Assembly: GCA_910578815.1 (NCBI GenBank)
Contig: CAJTSE010000009.1
Location: 123,334-187,333, forward strand
From: an uncultured Acetatifactor sp.
GTDB lineage: Bacteria > Bacillota > Clostridia > Lachnospirales > Lachnospiraceae
Reading direction: 5' to 3'
Length of the DNA: 64,000 nucleotides
The translations under genes and the position numbers were made by a program. The notes under the pieces are model-generated. The model was not told the origin of the DNA. It made no database searches and saw only the letters and a program-made list of their open reading frames with translations. Positions 8,127-16,665 of this stretch are shown in pieces. Each line of letters opens with the position of its first letter. Within the stretch, counting starts at the first letter, position 1.

Positions 8127-9740
8127 TTACTTCTCCAATATAACACTTGTTCTCGCGCCGATCTTTAAGGTACTGCCCTTTAGGCTTGCGCCGGTGCCCA
8201 GTCCTACGAAATCGGTAATCTTTTTATACTCCCCTTTCACTCCCGTTAAAGCGGAAAGTTCAACCTCGATTTCCTCTGCCGAAGTGTTGTGCAGCAGCAG
8301 TATCGTAGAATCTTCATAAGTAATCTCAAAGCCGCCCAGGTCACTATACTTTGAGCTGACTGCCTCATAATCTCCCCTGGCAATTTCCGGATGCCTGTTG
8401 CGAACGGCAATCACTTTTGCGTAATAATGGTATAAACTGTTCTCGTCACTAAGCTGTTCTTCTACGGTTCCGTTCACCTGTTTGTCCGCCGGAAAATCAC
8501 TTCCGATCGGATCTTTCACCGTGTCACCGTCCCCCCACAGCATGGCAAGGCGCCTGTTGGCATCAGTATTTGCTGCTCCCCTGGTTCCCTTCATTCCGAT
8601 CTCTTCACCGTAATACATAAAAGGGGAGCCGCTGCACAAAATAAGGAGATTCGCTGCCATCTGTGCATTACCGGTGCTGGCATTCAGGAATCCGGCTGCC
8701 CTGTCAGTATCATGGTTAGCCAGGAAATTACACATCATACCGTACTCGCTGTTCTCGGCAAGAACCTTGTCCTGATAACTGACTATATAGCCGGTATAGG
8801 CATTGACCTGGCCGTTCCTGGCCGCCTTGGTAAGCACGCCCTCACCCTGGCCAATTTGAAAATTAAAGCAATTCAAACCGCCTACATACTCCAGCGTCTC
8901 CTGGTCCGATGACCAGCACTCACCCACACAGTAAATATCCTCTTTATATGCCCGAAGTTCCTTCATGTACCAATCCCAGAACTCGGAGGACTTCCCGGTA
9001 TCGTTAAAATACACATACTTAATTGCGTCAAACCGGAAACCGTCCGCACCCAGATCGAGATAATATTTCGCAATCTTCAGGGCTTCCTGCCTGACTTCTT
9101 CATTGTCATAGTTTAACTCCGGCATGTCCCCGCTGAAATTACATTCGTAATACTCATCCGTACATCCCGGAATCTGACGGTAAGTCCTTCCGCTGACCTG
9201 CGTCTCCTTGGTCACATAGGTGTAATAATCGTAATACGGGCTTGCGGTATCCTTATTTTTATGTGCTTCCGCAAAACTTAAAAACCAGGGGTTTGAGGAA
9301 GAAGTATGATTTAAAACCAGATCCAGTATCACCTTCACATTTCGCTCATGGCAAACCTCAAACAACTCTTTTAAATCCTCTTCGGTGCCAAAATCGCTGT
9401 CAATCTCATAATAATCAATGACATCATATTTATGGTAGGACGGGGAGGAAAAGATCGGTGTCAGCCAGATTCCCTGAACTCCAAGGCTTTCTCCGGAATT
9501 AATATTCCCGTCATTTAAATAATCCATTCTGTTAATGATTCCCCGTAAGTCCCCAATGCCGTCGCCGTTGGAATCAGAAAAAGAACCGGTAAAAATCTCA
9601 TAAAAAACGCGATAATTATCATCAATGGGATCCACCATTGCTTCCGGTGCCTTTTCCCCACAGCCGGTTAATCCCGTTATCATTCCTGCTGTAAGCAGGC
9701 TGCATATCATCCGCTTGCTGAAACAAAATTTTTTCTTCAT
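8127..9740 (-). CDS. GH13 alpha-amylase-family lipoprotein
   Basis: A 537-residue glycoside hydrolase with a lipoprotein signal (MITGLTGC), so it acts at the outer face of the membrane. All GH13 catalytic residues are present: nucleophile Asp238 in GFRFDAIKY, acid/base Glu274 in CVGECW and transition-state Asp344 in ANHDTDR; the calcium-type segment DSNGDGIGDLRGI is near the N-terminus. It should cut alpha-1,4-glucans into oligosaccharides. First gene of the operon amylase-malE-malF-malG, 62 nt before malE. Subfamily and product size cannot be fixed; an oligo-1,6-glucosidase or neopullulanase activity is possible. Confidence 0.9.
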   Translation of the reverse strand: MKKKFCFSKRMICSLLTAGMITGLTGCGEKAPEAMVDPIDDNYRVFYEIFTGSFSDSNGDGIGDLRGIINRMDYLNDGNINSGESLGVQGIWLTPIFSSPSYHKYDVIDYYEIDSDFGTEEDLKELFEVCHERNVKVILDLVLNHTSSSNPWFLSFAEAHKNKDTASPYYDYYTYVTKETQVSGRTYRQIPGCTDEYYECNFSGDMPELNYDNEEVRQEALKIAKYYLDLGADGFRFDAIKYVYFNDTGKSSEFWDWYMKELRAYKEDIYCVGECWSSDQETLEYVGGLNCFNFQIGQGEGVLTKAARNGQVNAYTGYIVSYQDKVLAENSEYGMMCNFLANHDTDRAAGFLNASTGNAQMAANLLILCSGSPFMYYGEEIGMKGTRGAANTDANRRLAMLWGDGDTVKDPIGSDFPADKQVNGTVEEQLSDENSLYHYYAKVIAVRNRHPEIARGDYEAVSSKYSDLGGFEITYEDSTILLLHNTSAEEIEVELSALTGVKGEYKKITDFVGLGTGASLKGSTLKIGARTSVILEK

Positions 9741-10080
9741 ATTTGCTGTTCTCTTGCCTAAATAATATTATTACCAAATTTATCTTGCCTTAATGCTAAC
9801 ATAGGTTTGACTTGTCGTCAAGCGTATATTTGTGCAGTTCCTACAAAAATCCATGAAATCTTGATGCTTTTTGTGCAATTTTCTTCCTTAGTCGAACTTT
9901 TTCGCCACAAAGTTTCGAAAATAATCTCTTTATTGTTTTCGGCATCATTTCAGCACAGAACGCATAAAATCGCGCTGTATAAAGTCATTTCCGGAAAAAA
10001 ATCAAACTAAGTTTAGTGATCGCAGATATTTTCTCCGTCCGCATGACATATTTTCCGTTTGGAAAACGTTTTTTATTTGT
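9741..10080 (-). promoter_or_regulatory. control region of the amylase-malEFG operon
   Basis: A 340-nt stretch without a credible gene. A sigma-A promoter reads on the minus strand TTGACG (9821-9816), 17 nt, TAGCAT (9798-9793), about 55 nt before the amylase start. The -35 is flanked by an imperfect repeat (CTTGACGACAAGTCAAA, an inverted TTGACnnnnGTCAA). Further upstream, at 10063-10072, the palindrome AAAACGTTTT in the context GGAAAACGTTTTTT resembles a LacI/CcpA-family operator half-sites-around-CG motif, as expected for sugar genes. The operator role is inference. Confidence 0.55.
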
Positions 10081-12273
10081 CTAATTTGATGAATTTTTCC
10101 TCCTGCCCAATATCATTCCGCCGTAACCCTTCACTTCCGTTTTTCCTGCCACAGGCTTTCTGCAGTCCGCGCAGGTATCGTCCGCCAAAATTTCCCATTC
10201 TGACGCCAAGCGTTCACAGGGATACGCTTTCCCCTGATCAACGGATACATCCGGTGCCTTTGAATCGTCCGACTTCCCTGATGCCCCCGACGCTTTTGAG
10301 CTTCCCGACAGCTCCAGGAAAAAGCTTTCCTCCGATGCGTTATAACAAATCAATAGTTCATCCCATGGGCCTTCATGGCCTTCTTCCCAAATCCGCTGCC
10401 TGCAGCCAGGGGCTTCCTTTCCCGCCACACTATCTGCGGCTGCCCTGACTTGTTGCGTCCGAATCCGATTGTCCACCCGAAAAGATACCACACCCGCGCG
10501 ATGAACGGCCTGATCCTGTATCCGCATCCAGGCATCCCGTGACTTATCACACAGGCCCGGCAGCTTCTGACGCAGTGAGATCAATCCCTTATAATATTCC
10601 ACCAGCTCCTTGAAACGCTCCGCCTGCTTCCAACGAAGCATATTAATCTCCGGAGCAGACCGGTAACTGTTATCGTCCCCAAATTTTGTCCGCCCAAACT
10701 CTTCTCCTGCCTGAAAAAACAAATTTCCCTGACAGGTAAAGCAAATCAATGCCGCCAGCTTGTTTGCCGCAAGGACTTCCGGCTTCGGCTCAAGATAATC
10801 CTCTTCCCCCATGGCATCAGCATCCGCCTCCATGGTAATCAGCAGCTTATCCCACAGAGTATAATTGTCATGGGCAGAAATATAATTAATGATCTGACTG
10901 CAGCTGTTCGGCCGAAAGCCTGCCCAATTATCCCGCCAGCCCGTGACCGCATGGAGCAGACGTTTCTCCAGCCCTCTGCCTCCGTTGACAAAGCCCGGTT
11001 CCCTGGCAATAAATACATCTCCCTTTATTACGTCTCTGGTATCATCCGAAAAAAATGCCACCGAGTCCTGTAAATACGCTGCATTTGCCTTCAACGCCGC
11101 CCGCGTTCCTTCTTCCATAGGAGAAACGGCTGCCCGCCAGGGTTCTCCGTACAGCAGCTTTTCCCCCGGCCCGTACTCCGCGTCCAGTTCCCTGCGGATA
11201 CGATTCATCAGATCCGTTGTCAGCAGGCCCATCAGATCAAACCGAAATCCGTCTATATGATATTCCCGCGCCCAGTAAAGTACGGAATCCACAATGTAAT
11301 TATCCACCATGGCCCGGCCCGCCGCCATATCGTTTCCGCAAGCAGAGCCGTCGGAAAGCTCCCCGTTTTCCCACCTTCTGTAATAGTATCCGGGGACAAT
11401 CCGCTCAAACCAGGAATCCTTTTCATACATGTGATTATAAACCACATCCATCACTACCCGAATTCCCGCCCGGTGCAGGGCCTGGATCATCTCCTTGCAC
11501 TCCCTGATCCGCACCGCACCGTCAGCCGCATCCGTGGCAAAAGAGCCCTCCGGCACGTTAAAATTCACCGGGTCATAGCCCCAGTTAAACTGCCTGTCAT
11601 CCCCCGCCTCGTCCAGCCAGCCAAAGTCAAAAACAGGCAGCAGGTGTACGTGAGTCACCCCCAGCTGCTTCAGATAGGCCATACAGGTAGCGCCGCTCCC
11701 CGCTTCCCCGGTCTTGCCCGGCAGGGTAAAGGCCTTATACTTTCCCCGAAACTCATCGGGAATTCCGCTGTCCGGATCATAGGAAAAATCCTTTACATGC
11801 AGCTCATATATGATGGTTTCCGCTTTCCGTTCCGGCGCTTTTTCCAAAAGAAAACCTTCCGGGTCCGTCTGTCTTAAATCCACCACCATGCTGCGCCTGC
11901 CGTTACAGCCGCAGGCCCTGGCATAAGGATCCGCGCTTTGGACCACCGCGTCTTTTGTCCGCACGCGATAGTCATAATAAGTTCCGTGCAGATACCCGGA
12001 TAGCTCCAGCTGCCAGACGCCCCGCTCCCCCTTTTTCATAAGAAGGGGGCTTTTTGCCATTTCCCTCAAGGAAGCTGTCCCGGACTTCGCCAAGCCTGTT
12101 TCCTGCTCTGCATCCCCATCATAATTATAGAGGCATAGCTCCACGCTCTCCGCAAGCGGAGCCCACAGCTTGAACACCGTCCTGTCCTTTCCGCAGACCA
12201 CCCCCAGATCCTGCCCCTGATATTCATATTGTTTATCAAATTTTTTGTTATAAATAAACATAAGCACCATCGA
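10081..12273 (-). CDS. pulA: type I pullulanase (GH13), intracellular
   Basis: About 730 residues with no signal peptide. It has an N-terminal CBM48-like region (FKLWAPLAESVELCLYNYDG), the pullulanase type I signature FNWGYDPVNF, then catalytic segments DGFRFDLMGL (nucleophile), LLYGEPW (acid/base) and ISAHDNYTLWDK. It hydrolyses alpha-1,6 branch points of imported glucans. A Ser/Ala/Lys-rich segment near the C-terminus is poorly conserved. The frame is open to a TTG at 12327, but that TTG is the -35 box of a strong promoter, so the true start is the ATG at 12273 or 12264; neither has a strong ribosome site. It is transcribed separately from the amylase operon in the same direction. Confidence 0.88.
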   Translation of the reverse strand, partial: SMVLMFIYNKKFDKQYEYQGQDLGVVCGKDRTVFKLWAPLAESVELCLYNYDGDAEQETGLAKSGTASLREMAKSPLLMKKGERGVWQLELSGYLHGTYYDYRVRTKDAVVQSADPYARACGCNGRRSMVVDLRQTDPEGFLLEKAPERKAETIIYELHVKDFSYDPDSGIPDEFRGKYKAFTLPGKTGEAGSGATCMAYLKQLGVTHVHLLPVFDFGWLDEAGDDRQFNWGYDPVNFNVPEGSFATDAADGAVRIRECKEMIQALHRAGIRVVMDVVYNHMYEKDSWFERIVPGYYYRRWENGELSDGSACGNDMAAGRAMVDNYIVDSVLYWAREYHIDGFRFDLMGLLTTDLMNRIRRELDAEYGPGEKLLYGEPWRAAVSPMEEGTRAALKANAAYLQDSVAFFSDDTRDVIKGDVFIAREPGFVNGGRGLEKRLLHAVTGWRDNWAGFRPNSCSQIINYISAHDNYTLWDKLLITMEADADAMGEEDYLEPKPEVLAANKLAALICFTCQGNLFFQAGEEFGRTKFGDDNSYRSAPEINMLRWKQAERFKELVEYYKGLISLRQKLPGLCDKSRDAWMRIQDQAVHRAGVVSFRVDNRIRTQQVRAAADSVAGKEAPGCRQRIWEEGHEGPWDELLICYNASEESFFLELSGSSKASGASGKSDDSKAPDVSVDQGKAYPCERLASEWEILADDTCADCRKPVAGKTEVKGYGGMILGRRKNSSN

Positions 12274-12289
12274 CTTTCGTAAAGTTTCG

Positions 12290-12327
12290 TTATCCTGAAT
12301 ACTATCACAGGATAACCGAATCGTCAA
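12290..12327 (-). promoter_or_regulatory. pullulanase promoter with palindromic operator over the -10
   Basis: Minus strand TTGACG (12327-12322), 17 nt, TAGTAT (12304-12299): a near-consensus promoter. The -10 sits between the arms TTATCCTG (12290-12297) and CAGGATAA (12308-12315). A second small palindrome ACTTTCGTAAAGT (12273-12285 region) follows, and outer arms AGCACCATCGAC (12263-12274) / GTCAATGGTGCT (12323-12334) make a further imperfect inverted repeat. The arrangement suggests a repressor site; the leader is only about 20-30 nt. Confidence 0.65.
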
Positions 12328-12373
12328 TGGTGCTATACATGATTTTTGTTATTACGTTATTATAAACTTTTAA

Positions 12374-12973
12374 TTACATCGCCGCCTTAATTGCTTCCAT
12401 AAGCTCCCCATAAGTATCAAAGGCAGGCAGTTCAGGATAATCCATCTTAATCTTCTCCGTGCTTCTGAATAAAAATCCCGCCTTACTTGCCTGAATCATG
12501 GCCAGATCGTTGTAGCTGTCCCCGCTGGCAATGGTATCGTAACCGATGGACTGCAGAGCCCGGACCGTGGTCAGCTTGGAATTTTCAATCCGCATTTTAA
12601 AGCCCGTGATCTCCCCGCTGTCCGCCACCTCCAGAGAGTTGCAGAATATGGTAGGCCAGCCCAGCTTTTCCATCAGCGGCGAGGCAAACTGCGTAAAGGT
12701 ATCACTGATGATAATCACCTGGGTAAGGCTTCGTAATTCATCCAGAAACTCCTTTGCTCCGGGCAGAGGCTCTATCCCGGCAATGGTATCCTGAATCTCC
12801 TTTAAGCCTAAGCTATGCTCCTTTAAAATCCCGATCCGCCATTTCATCAGCTTATCGTAATCCGGCTCATCACGAGTAGTGCGTTTTAACTCCGGAATCC
12901 CGCTGGCCTCCGCAAACGCAATCCAGATTTCCGGCACCAAAACACCCTCCAGATCCAGACAGACTATATTCAT
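12374..12973 (-). CDS. thrH: phosphoserine phosphatase / homoserine phosphotransferase ThrH
   Basis: A 199-residue HAD-superfamily enzyme. Motif I is DLEG (Asp7, Glu9), the DxE variant characteristic of ThrH; ISDTF is motif II and GDSYNDLAMI is motif IV. It dephosphorylates phosphoserine and can pass the phosphate to homoserine. GGAGG before the ATG at 12973 fixes the start; the frame is open for 17 further codons without a site. It follows pyrF on the same strand after a 200-nt gap containing a long hairpin. No other serine or threonine genes are adjacent. Confidence 0.85.
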   Translation of the reverse strand: MNIVCLDLEGVLVPEIWIAFAEASGIPELKRTTRDEPDYDKLMKWRIGILKEHSLGLKEIQDTIAGIEPLPGAKEFLDELRSLTQVIIISDTFTQFASPLMEKLGWPTIFCNSLEVADSGEITGFKMRIENSKLTTVRALQSIGYDTIASGDSYNDLAMIQASKAGFLFRSTEKIKMDYPELPAFDTYGELMEAIKAAM

Positions 12974-13110
12974 CCTCTTAATCCTCCTAACTTTCGCTTC
13001 CAAACGTGCCGGTACAGCCGGCACAAGTCAGCAGCACTGCAGACGCAGTCAGCACAAACCAATCCCCTGAAACTAAAGCTCCAGGAAGAACGCTGACTTT
13101 GCGATCTTCA

Positions 13111-13170
13111 AGGCGAAACTTAGATTTTCTTAGGCGGCGTACTTTGACGCCTTAGAAAATCTTTTCGCCT
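13111..13170 (-). repeat. long imperfect hairpin just after pyrF
   Basis: AGGCGAAA (13111-13118) pairs with TTTCGCCT (13163-13170), and an inner AGATTTTCTTAGGCG pairs with CGCCTTAGAAAATCT with one mismatch, giving a stem of more than 20 bp starting one base after the pyrF stop. No U-run follows, so it is more likely an mRNA 3-prime stabiliser or a repeat-family element than a simple terminator. Confidence 0.6.
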
Positions 13171-13171
13171 T

Positions 13172-14098
13172 TCATACTATGCACTGGGCAATATCCTCTC
13201 TCATATCCAGCACCGCTGCCCTGGAAGCCTCCGCATAGGCCTCCGGCCCATATTTCGAGTATTTCTCCTGCTGATAAGCGGCAATGATTCCCCTGGAAGA
13301 ACTGATAATGGCCCCCAGTCCGTCTTCGTTAAAAAAGTGTACCAGATCCGCGCCTTTTCCGCCTTGAGCACCGTATCCAGGCACCAGGATAAAAGCCTTC
13401 GGCATCAGCTTCCTCAATATTTTCCCCTGTTCCGGGTAAGTGGCTCCCACCACCGCTCCCACATAGCTGTAATCCCCGCTCTCCGGCATACATTCATCAC
13501 CCCAGGCTGCAACCTGCTCCCCAACATGCTCATAGAGGGGCCTGCCGTCAATCAGCCGGTCCTGAAATTCTCCGCTGCTAGGATTGGAGGTCTTCACCAA
13601 AACAAAGATCCCCTTTTTCTCCTGCGCACACACCTTGGTAAAGGGCTTCACGCCGTCTGAACCCAAATAAGGATTCACGGTAATAAAATCCTCGTCAAAA
13701 CCGACACAGGTCCTGCTTCCCACCTGAACCCTGCCCAGATGCCCTATGGCATAAGCCTCCGAGGTGGAGCCGATGTCCCCGCGCTTCACGTCTCCGATCA
13801 CCACCAGTCCCTTTTCCCGGCAGTAATCCACGGTTTTCTTGAAGGCCGCCATACCTGGGATGCCGAACTGCTCATACATGGCAGACTGAGGCTTCACCGC
13901 GGGAATCAGATCATACACTGCGTCTACAATCCCCTTATTATACTGCCAGACAGCCTCCGCAGCCCCCTCCAGAGTCTCGCCGTATTCCTCATATGCCTTC
14001 TGCTTAATATGCTCCGGCACGAATTTTAACATCGGATCCAGCCCCACCACAATAGGAGCGTTGGTTTCCCTTATTTTAGAAATCAACCTGTTTATCAT
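13172..14098 (-). CDS. pyrF: orotidine 5-phosphate decarboxylase, type 2
   Basis: Last step of de novo UMP synthesis, in the cytosol. The 308-residue length and the catalytic segment GDVKRGDIGST (residues 102-112, with the Asp-Lys-x-x-Asp array) match the longer type 2 family rather than the E. coli-like 245-residue form. The start overlaps the nrdD stop by four bases (ATGA), so its translation depends on nrdD. That physically ties UMP supply to anaerobic dNTP production. A long hairpin follows immediately. Confidence 0.93.
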   Translation of the reverse strand: MINRLISKIRETNAPIVVGLDPMLKFVPEHIKQKAYEEYGETLEGAAEAVWQYNKGIVDAVYDLIPAVKPQSAMYEQFGIPGMAAFKKTVDYCREKGLVVIGDVKRGDIGSTSEAYAIGHLGRVQVGSRTCVGFDEDFITVNPYLGSDGVKPFTKVCAQEKKGIFVLVKTSNPSSGEFQDRLIDGRPLYEHVGEQVAAWGDECMPESGDYSYVGAVVGATYPEQGKILRKLMPKAFILVPGYGAQGGKGADLVHFFNEDGLGAIISSSRGIIAAYQQEKYSKYGPEAYAEASRAAVLDMREDIAQCIV

Positions 14099-16482
14099 AC
14101 TAATACCCCATTTACCTGCTCCGCATATTTCTTAATATTGGAAGCATTCACATATTTTTTCTGGCTGTCACCGTTCACCACCACCAGCGTAGGTGCCTGC
14201 ATCACACCGTAACGGCTGGCCAGCTCCATGTTTTCCTCCGCGTCAATGGTCACGTAATGAATGCCTTTTAAGTATTCCTTTGCCAGCCTGCAGTTAGGGC
14301 AGGTCTTCGTGGTAAACAGATACCTGACGTCCCGGAGCTGTTCCACCTCCACTTTGGGATCCTCTCCAAAATTGGAAAAAGTTACAATACTTCTGATCGG
14401 ACGCTTTAACACGGAATTCTCAATATCATATTCCGTACGGTTTGCATACTCCTGCAGCTTGCCGTCGTTCCAGTTCTGCACGGGGCGGTAATATCCCGTG
14501 ATCCGGCTGTAAACCTCTGTCTTTCCTCCGCAGTGAGGACAGATCTTTACTTCTCCTGCCAGGTACCCATGGGTTTTGCAGATAGAATATGTAGGTGACA
14601 GGGTATAATAAGGCAGCTTATAATTCTCCGCAATCTTCCTCACCAGGGAAGCCGCCGCCTTCCAGTCAGGAAGTTTTTCCCCTAAAAACGCATGAAATAC
14701 GGTTCCTGAGGTGTACAACGTCTGCAGCTCGTCCTGAATGTCCAGAGCGTCAAAAATGTCGGTAGTGTAATCCACGGGCAGATGGGAGGAATTGGTATAA
14801 TAAGGCGTATCTCCCGGTTTCCCCGCAGTTTTGATGGCAGGCCAGCGCTTCTTGTCATGCTTGGCCAGCCGGTAGGTGGTACTCTCCGCGGGAGTGGCTT
14901 CCAGATTATACAGGTCCCCGTACTGTTCCTGATAGTCGGAAAGACGATTCCGCATATGATTTAATACCTTTTTTGCAAATTCCTGGGTCTTTTCACCGGT
15001 CATATCTTCCCTGAGCCAGTTAGCATTTAAACCTGCCTCATTCATGCCGATGAGGCCGATGGTGGAAAAATGATTGTCAAAGGAACCCAGATAACGCTTT
15101 GTGTAGGGATACAGGCCTTCTTCCAAAAGCTTGGAAATAACACCCCTCTTAATCTTCAGGGAGCGGGCCGCCACATCCATCATGTGGTTTAATCTCATGA
15201 AAAAGTCATCCTCACAGGAAGCCAGATATGCGATTCGAGGCAGATTGATAGTGACAACGCCCACGCTGCCCGTACTTTCACCGGAACCGAAGAAGCCGCC
15301 CGTCTTTTTCCTGAGTTCTCTTAAATCAAGACGCAGACGGCAGCACATGCTCCGCACGTCGCTGGGCTGCATATCGGAATTGATGTAATTGGAAAAATAG
15401 GGTGTCCCATATTTTGCGGTCATCTCAAACAAAAGCCTGTTATTCTCCGTGTCTGACCAGTCAAAATCCCTTGTAATAGAATAAGTAGGAATCGGATACT
15501 GGAAGCCTCTGCCGTTGGCATCCCCCTCGATCATGGTTTCAATAAAGGCCCGATTTACCAGATCCATCTCTGCCTTGCAGTCCTTATACTTAAAGTCCAT
15601 CTCCTGTCCGCCCACAATGGCCGGCAGCTCCGCCAGGTCATCCGGCACGGTCCAGTCCAGGGTAATGTTGGAGAAAGGAGCCTGCGTCCCCCAGCGGCTG
15701 GGCGTGTTCACGCCGTATACAAATGCCTCAATGCACTTTTTCACCTCGTCATAGCTTAAGCCATCCACCTTCACAAAGGGCGCAAGATAAGTATCAAAAG
15801 AAGAAAATGCCTGTGCGCCTGCCCATTCATTCTGCATAATACCAAGGAAATTCACCATCTGGTTGCATAATACGGAAAGATGCCTTGCCGGAGCAGAGGT
15901 GATCTTTCCCGTAATTCCTCCCAGTCCCTCCGTAATCAGCTGCTTTAAGGACCACCCCGCGCAATAGCCGGTAAGCATGGAGAGATCATGAATGTGAATA
16001 TCCGCGTTTCTGTGAGCCTCCGCAATTTCTTCATCATAAATTTCAGACAGCCAGTAATTGGCGGTAACAGCCCCGGAATTGCTTAAAATCAGACCTCCTA
16101 CCGAATAAGTAACGGTAGAATTCTCCTTAACTCGCCAGTCCTCCACCTTTACATAACCGTTCACCACTTCTTTATAATCCAAGATCGTGGAGGTCATGGT
16201 ACGCATTTTCTCCCGCTGCTTGCGGTACAGGATATAGGCCTTCGCTACTTCCTCGTAACCTGCCTGTCCCAGAACGCGCTCCACACTGTCCTGAATATCC
16301 TCCACATGGACTTCGCCATCCTTTACCTTGTTCTGAAAATCAGCCGTCACCCGCAATGCCAGCAGATCAATAATGTCGTTGGTATAGTTCATCTGAGTGG
16401 CATGAAATGCCTTCATGATGGCATCATTAATCTTTGTCAGTGTAAAGTCAGCTTTTTCCCCATTTCTCCTGATTACCTGCAT
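14095..16482 (-). CDS. nrdD: anaerobic ribonucleoside-triphosphate reductase with C-terminal glutaredoxin-like domain
   Basis: Oxygen-sensitive class III reductase making dNTPs. The 795-residue protein begins with an ATP-cone (MQVIRRNGEKADFTLTKINDAI), followed by the glycyl-radical barrel; the radical loop is RITGYYRPVQNWNDGK, and a zinc site is formed by the Cys in SICKTHG and CPHCGG. About 80 extra residues at the C-terminus hold a glutaredoxin-like fold with CPNC, which may recycle a thiol. Start at GGAGG plus seven bases. The activating enzyme gene nrdG, usually next to nrdD, is absent here; pyrF takes that place. Strong promoter upstream. Confidence 0.93.
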   Translation of the reverse strand: MQVIRRNGEKADFTLTKINDAIMKAFHATQMNYTNDIIDLLALRVTADFQNKVKDGEVHVEDIQDSVERVLGQAGYEEVAKAYILYRKQREKMRTMTSTILDYKEVVNGYVKVEDWRVKENSTVTYSVGGLILSNSGAVTANYWLSEIYDEEIAEAHRNADIHIHDLSMLTGYCAGWSLKQLITEGLGGITGKITSAPARHLSVLCNQMVNFLGIMQNEWAGAQAFSSFDTYLAPFVKVDGLSYDEVKKCIEAFVYGVNTPSRWGTQAPFSNITLDWTVPDDLAELPAIVGGQEMDFKYKDCKAEMDLVNRAFIETMIEGDANGRGFQYPIPTYSITRDFDWSDTENNRLLFEMTAKYGTPYFSNYINSDMQPSDVRSMCCRLRLDLRELRKKTGGFFGSGESTGSVGVVTINLPRIAYLASCEDDFFMRLNHMMDVAARSLKIKRGVISKLLEEGLYPYTKRYLGSFDNHFSTIGLIGMNEAGLNANWLREDMTGEKTQEFAKKVLNHMRNRLSDYQEQYGDLYNLEATPAESTTYRLAKHDKKRWPAIKTAGKPGDTPYYTNSSHLPVDYTTDIFDALDIQDELQTLYTSGTVFHAFLGEKLPDWKAAASLVRKIAENYKLPYYTLSPTYSICKTHGYLAGEVKICPHCGGKTEVYSRITGYYRPVQNWNDGKLQEYANRTEYDIENSVLKRPIRSIVTFSNFGEDPKVEVEQLRDVRYLFTTKTCPNCRLAKEYLKGIHYVTIDAEENMELASRYGVMQAPTLVVVNGDSQKKYVNASNIKKYAEQVNGVLV

Positions 16483-16526
16483 AGAAAAACCTCCTGCGTA
16501 TCTTCGCCGCAAAGCCGCGTATTTTT

Positions 16527-16555
16527 ATTATATCAGCCCGAAGATCACAAGTCAA
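16527..16555 (-). promoter_or_regulatory. nrdD-pyrF promoter
   Basis: Minus strand TTGACT (16555-16550), 17 nt, TATAAT (16532-16527), about 45 nt before the nrdD start. Upstream AT-rich DNA to 16640 contains loose matches to NrdR-type boxes (for example CACCATATCTTGTAT), not convincing on their own. Confidence 0.8.
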
Positions 16556-16665
16556 TGAAATATACAAGATATGGTGGTTTATTTTTTTCATGGGTGGAAA
16601 TATTGTGCTATTTTAAATAAAATGTTTGAATTATTCTGATGATAGATGCAAATCCCTTTCAGCCG

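Noticed and set aside
9807..10010. 67-codon plus-strand frame in the amylase upstream region
   Set aside because: No ribosome site, poor codon use, and it overlaps the promoter and operator-like sites.
12274..12327. TTG start at 12327 for the pullulanase
   Set aside because: The TTGACG there is the -35 box of a near-consensus promoter; the extra codons encode nothing like the family and no ribosome site precedes them.
16556..16650. NrdR boxes upstream of nrdD
   Set aside because: Only loose matches to the box and no convincing pair with helical spacing, so not listed as a feature.
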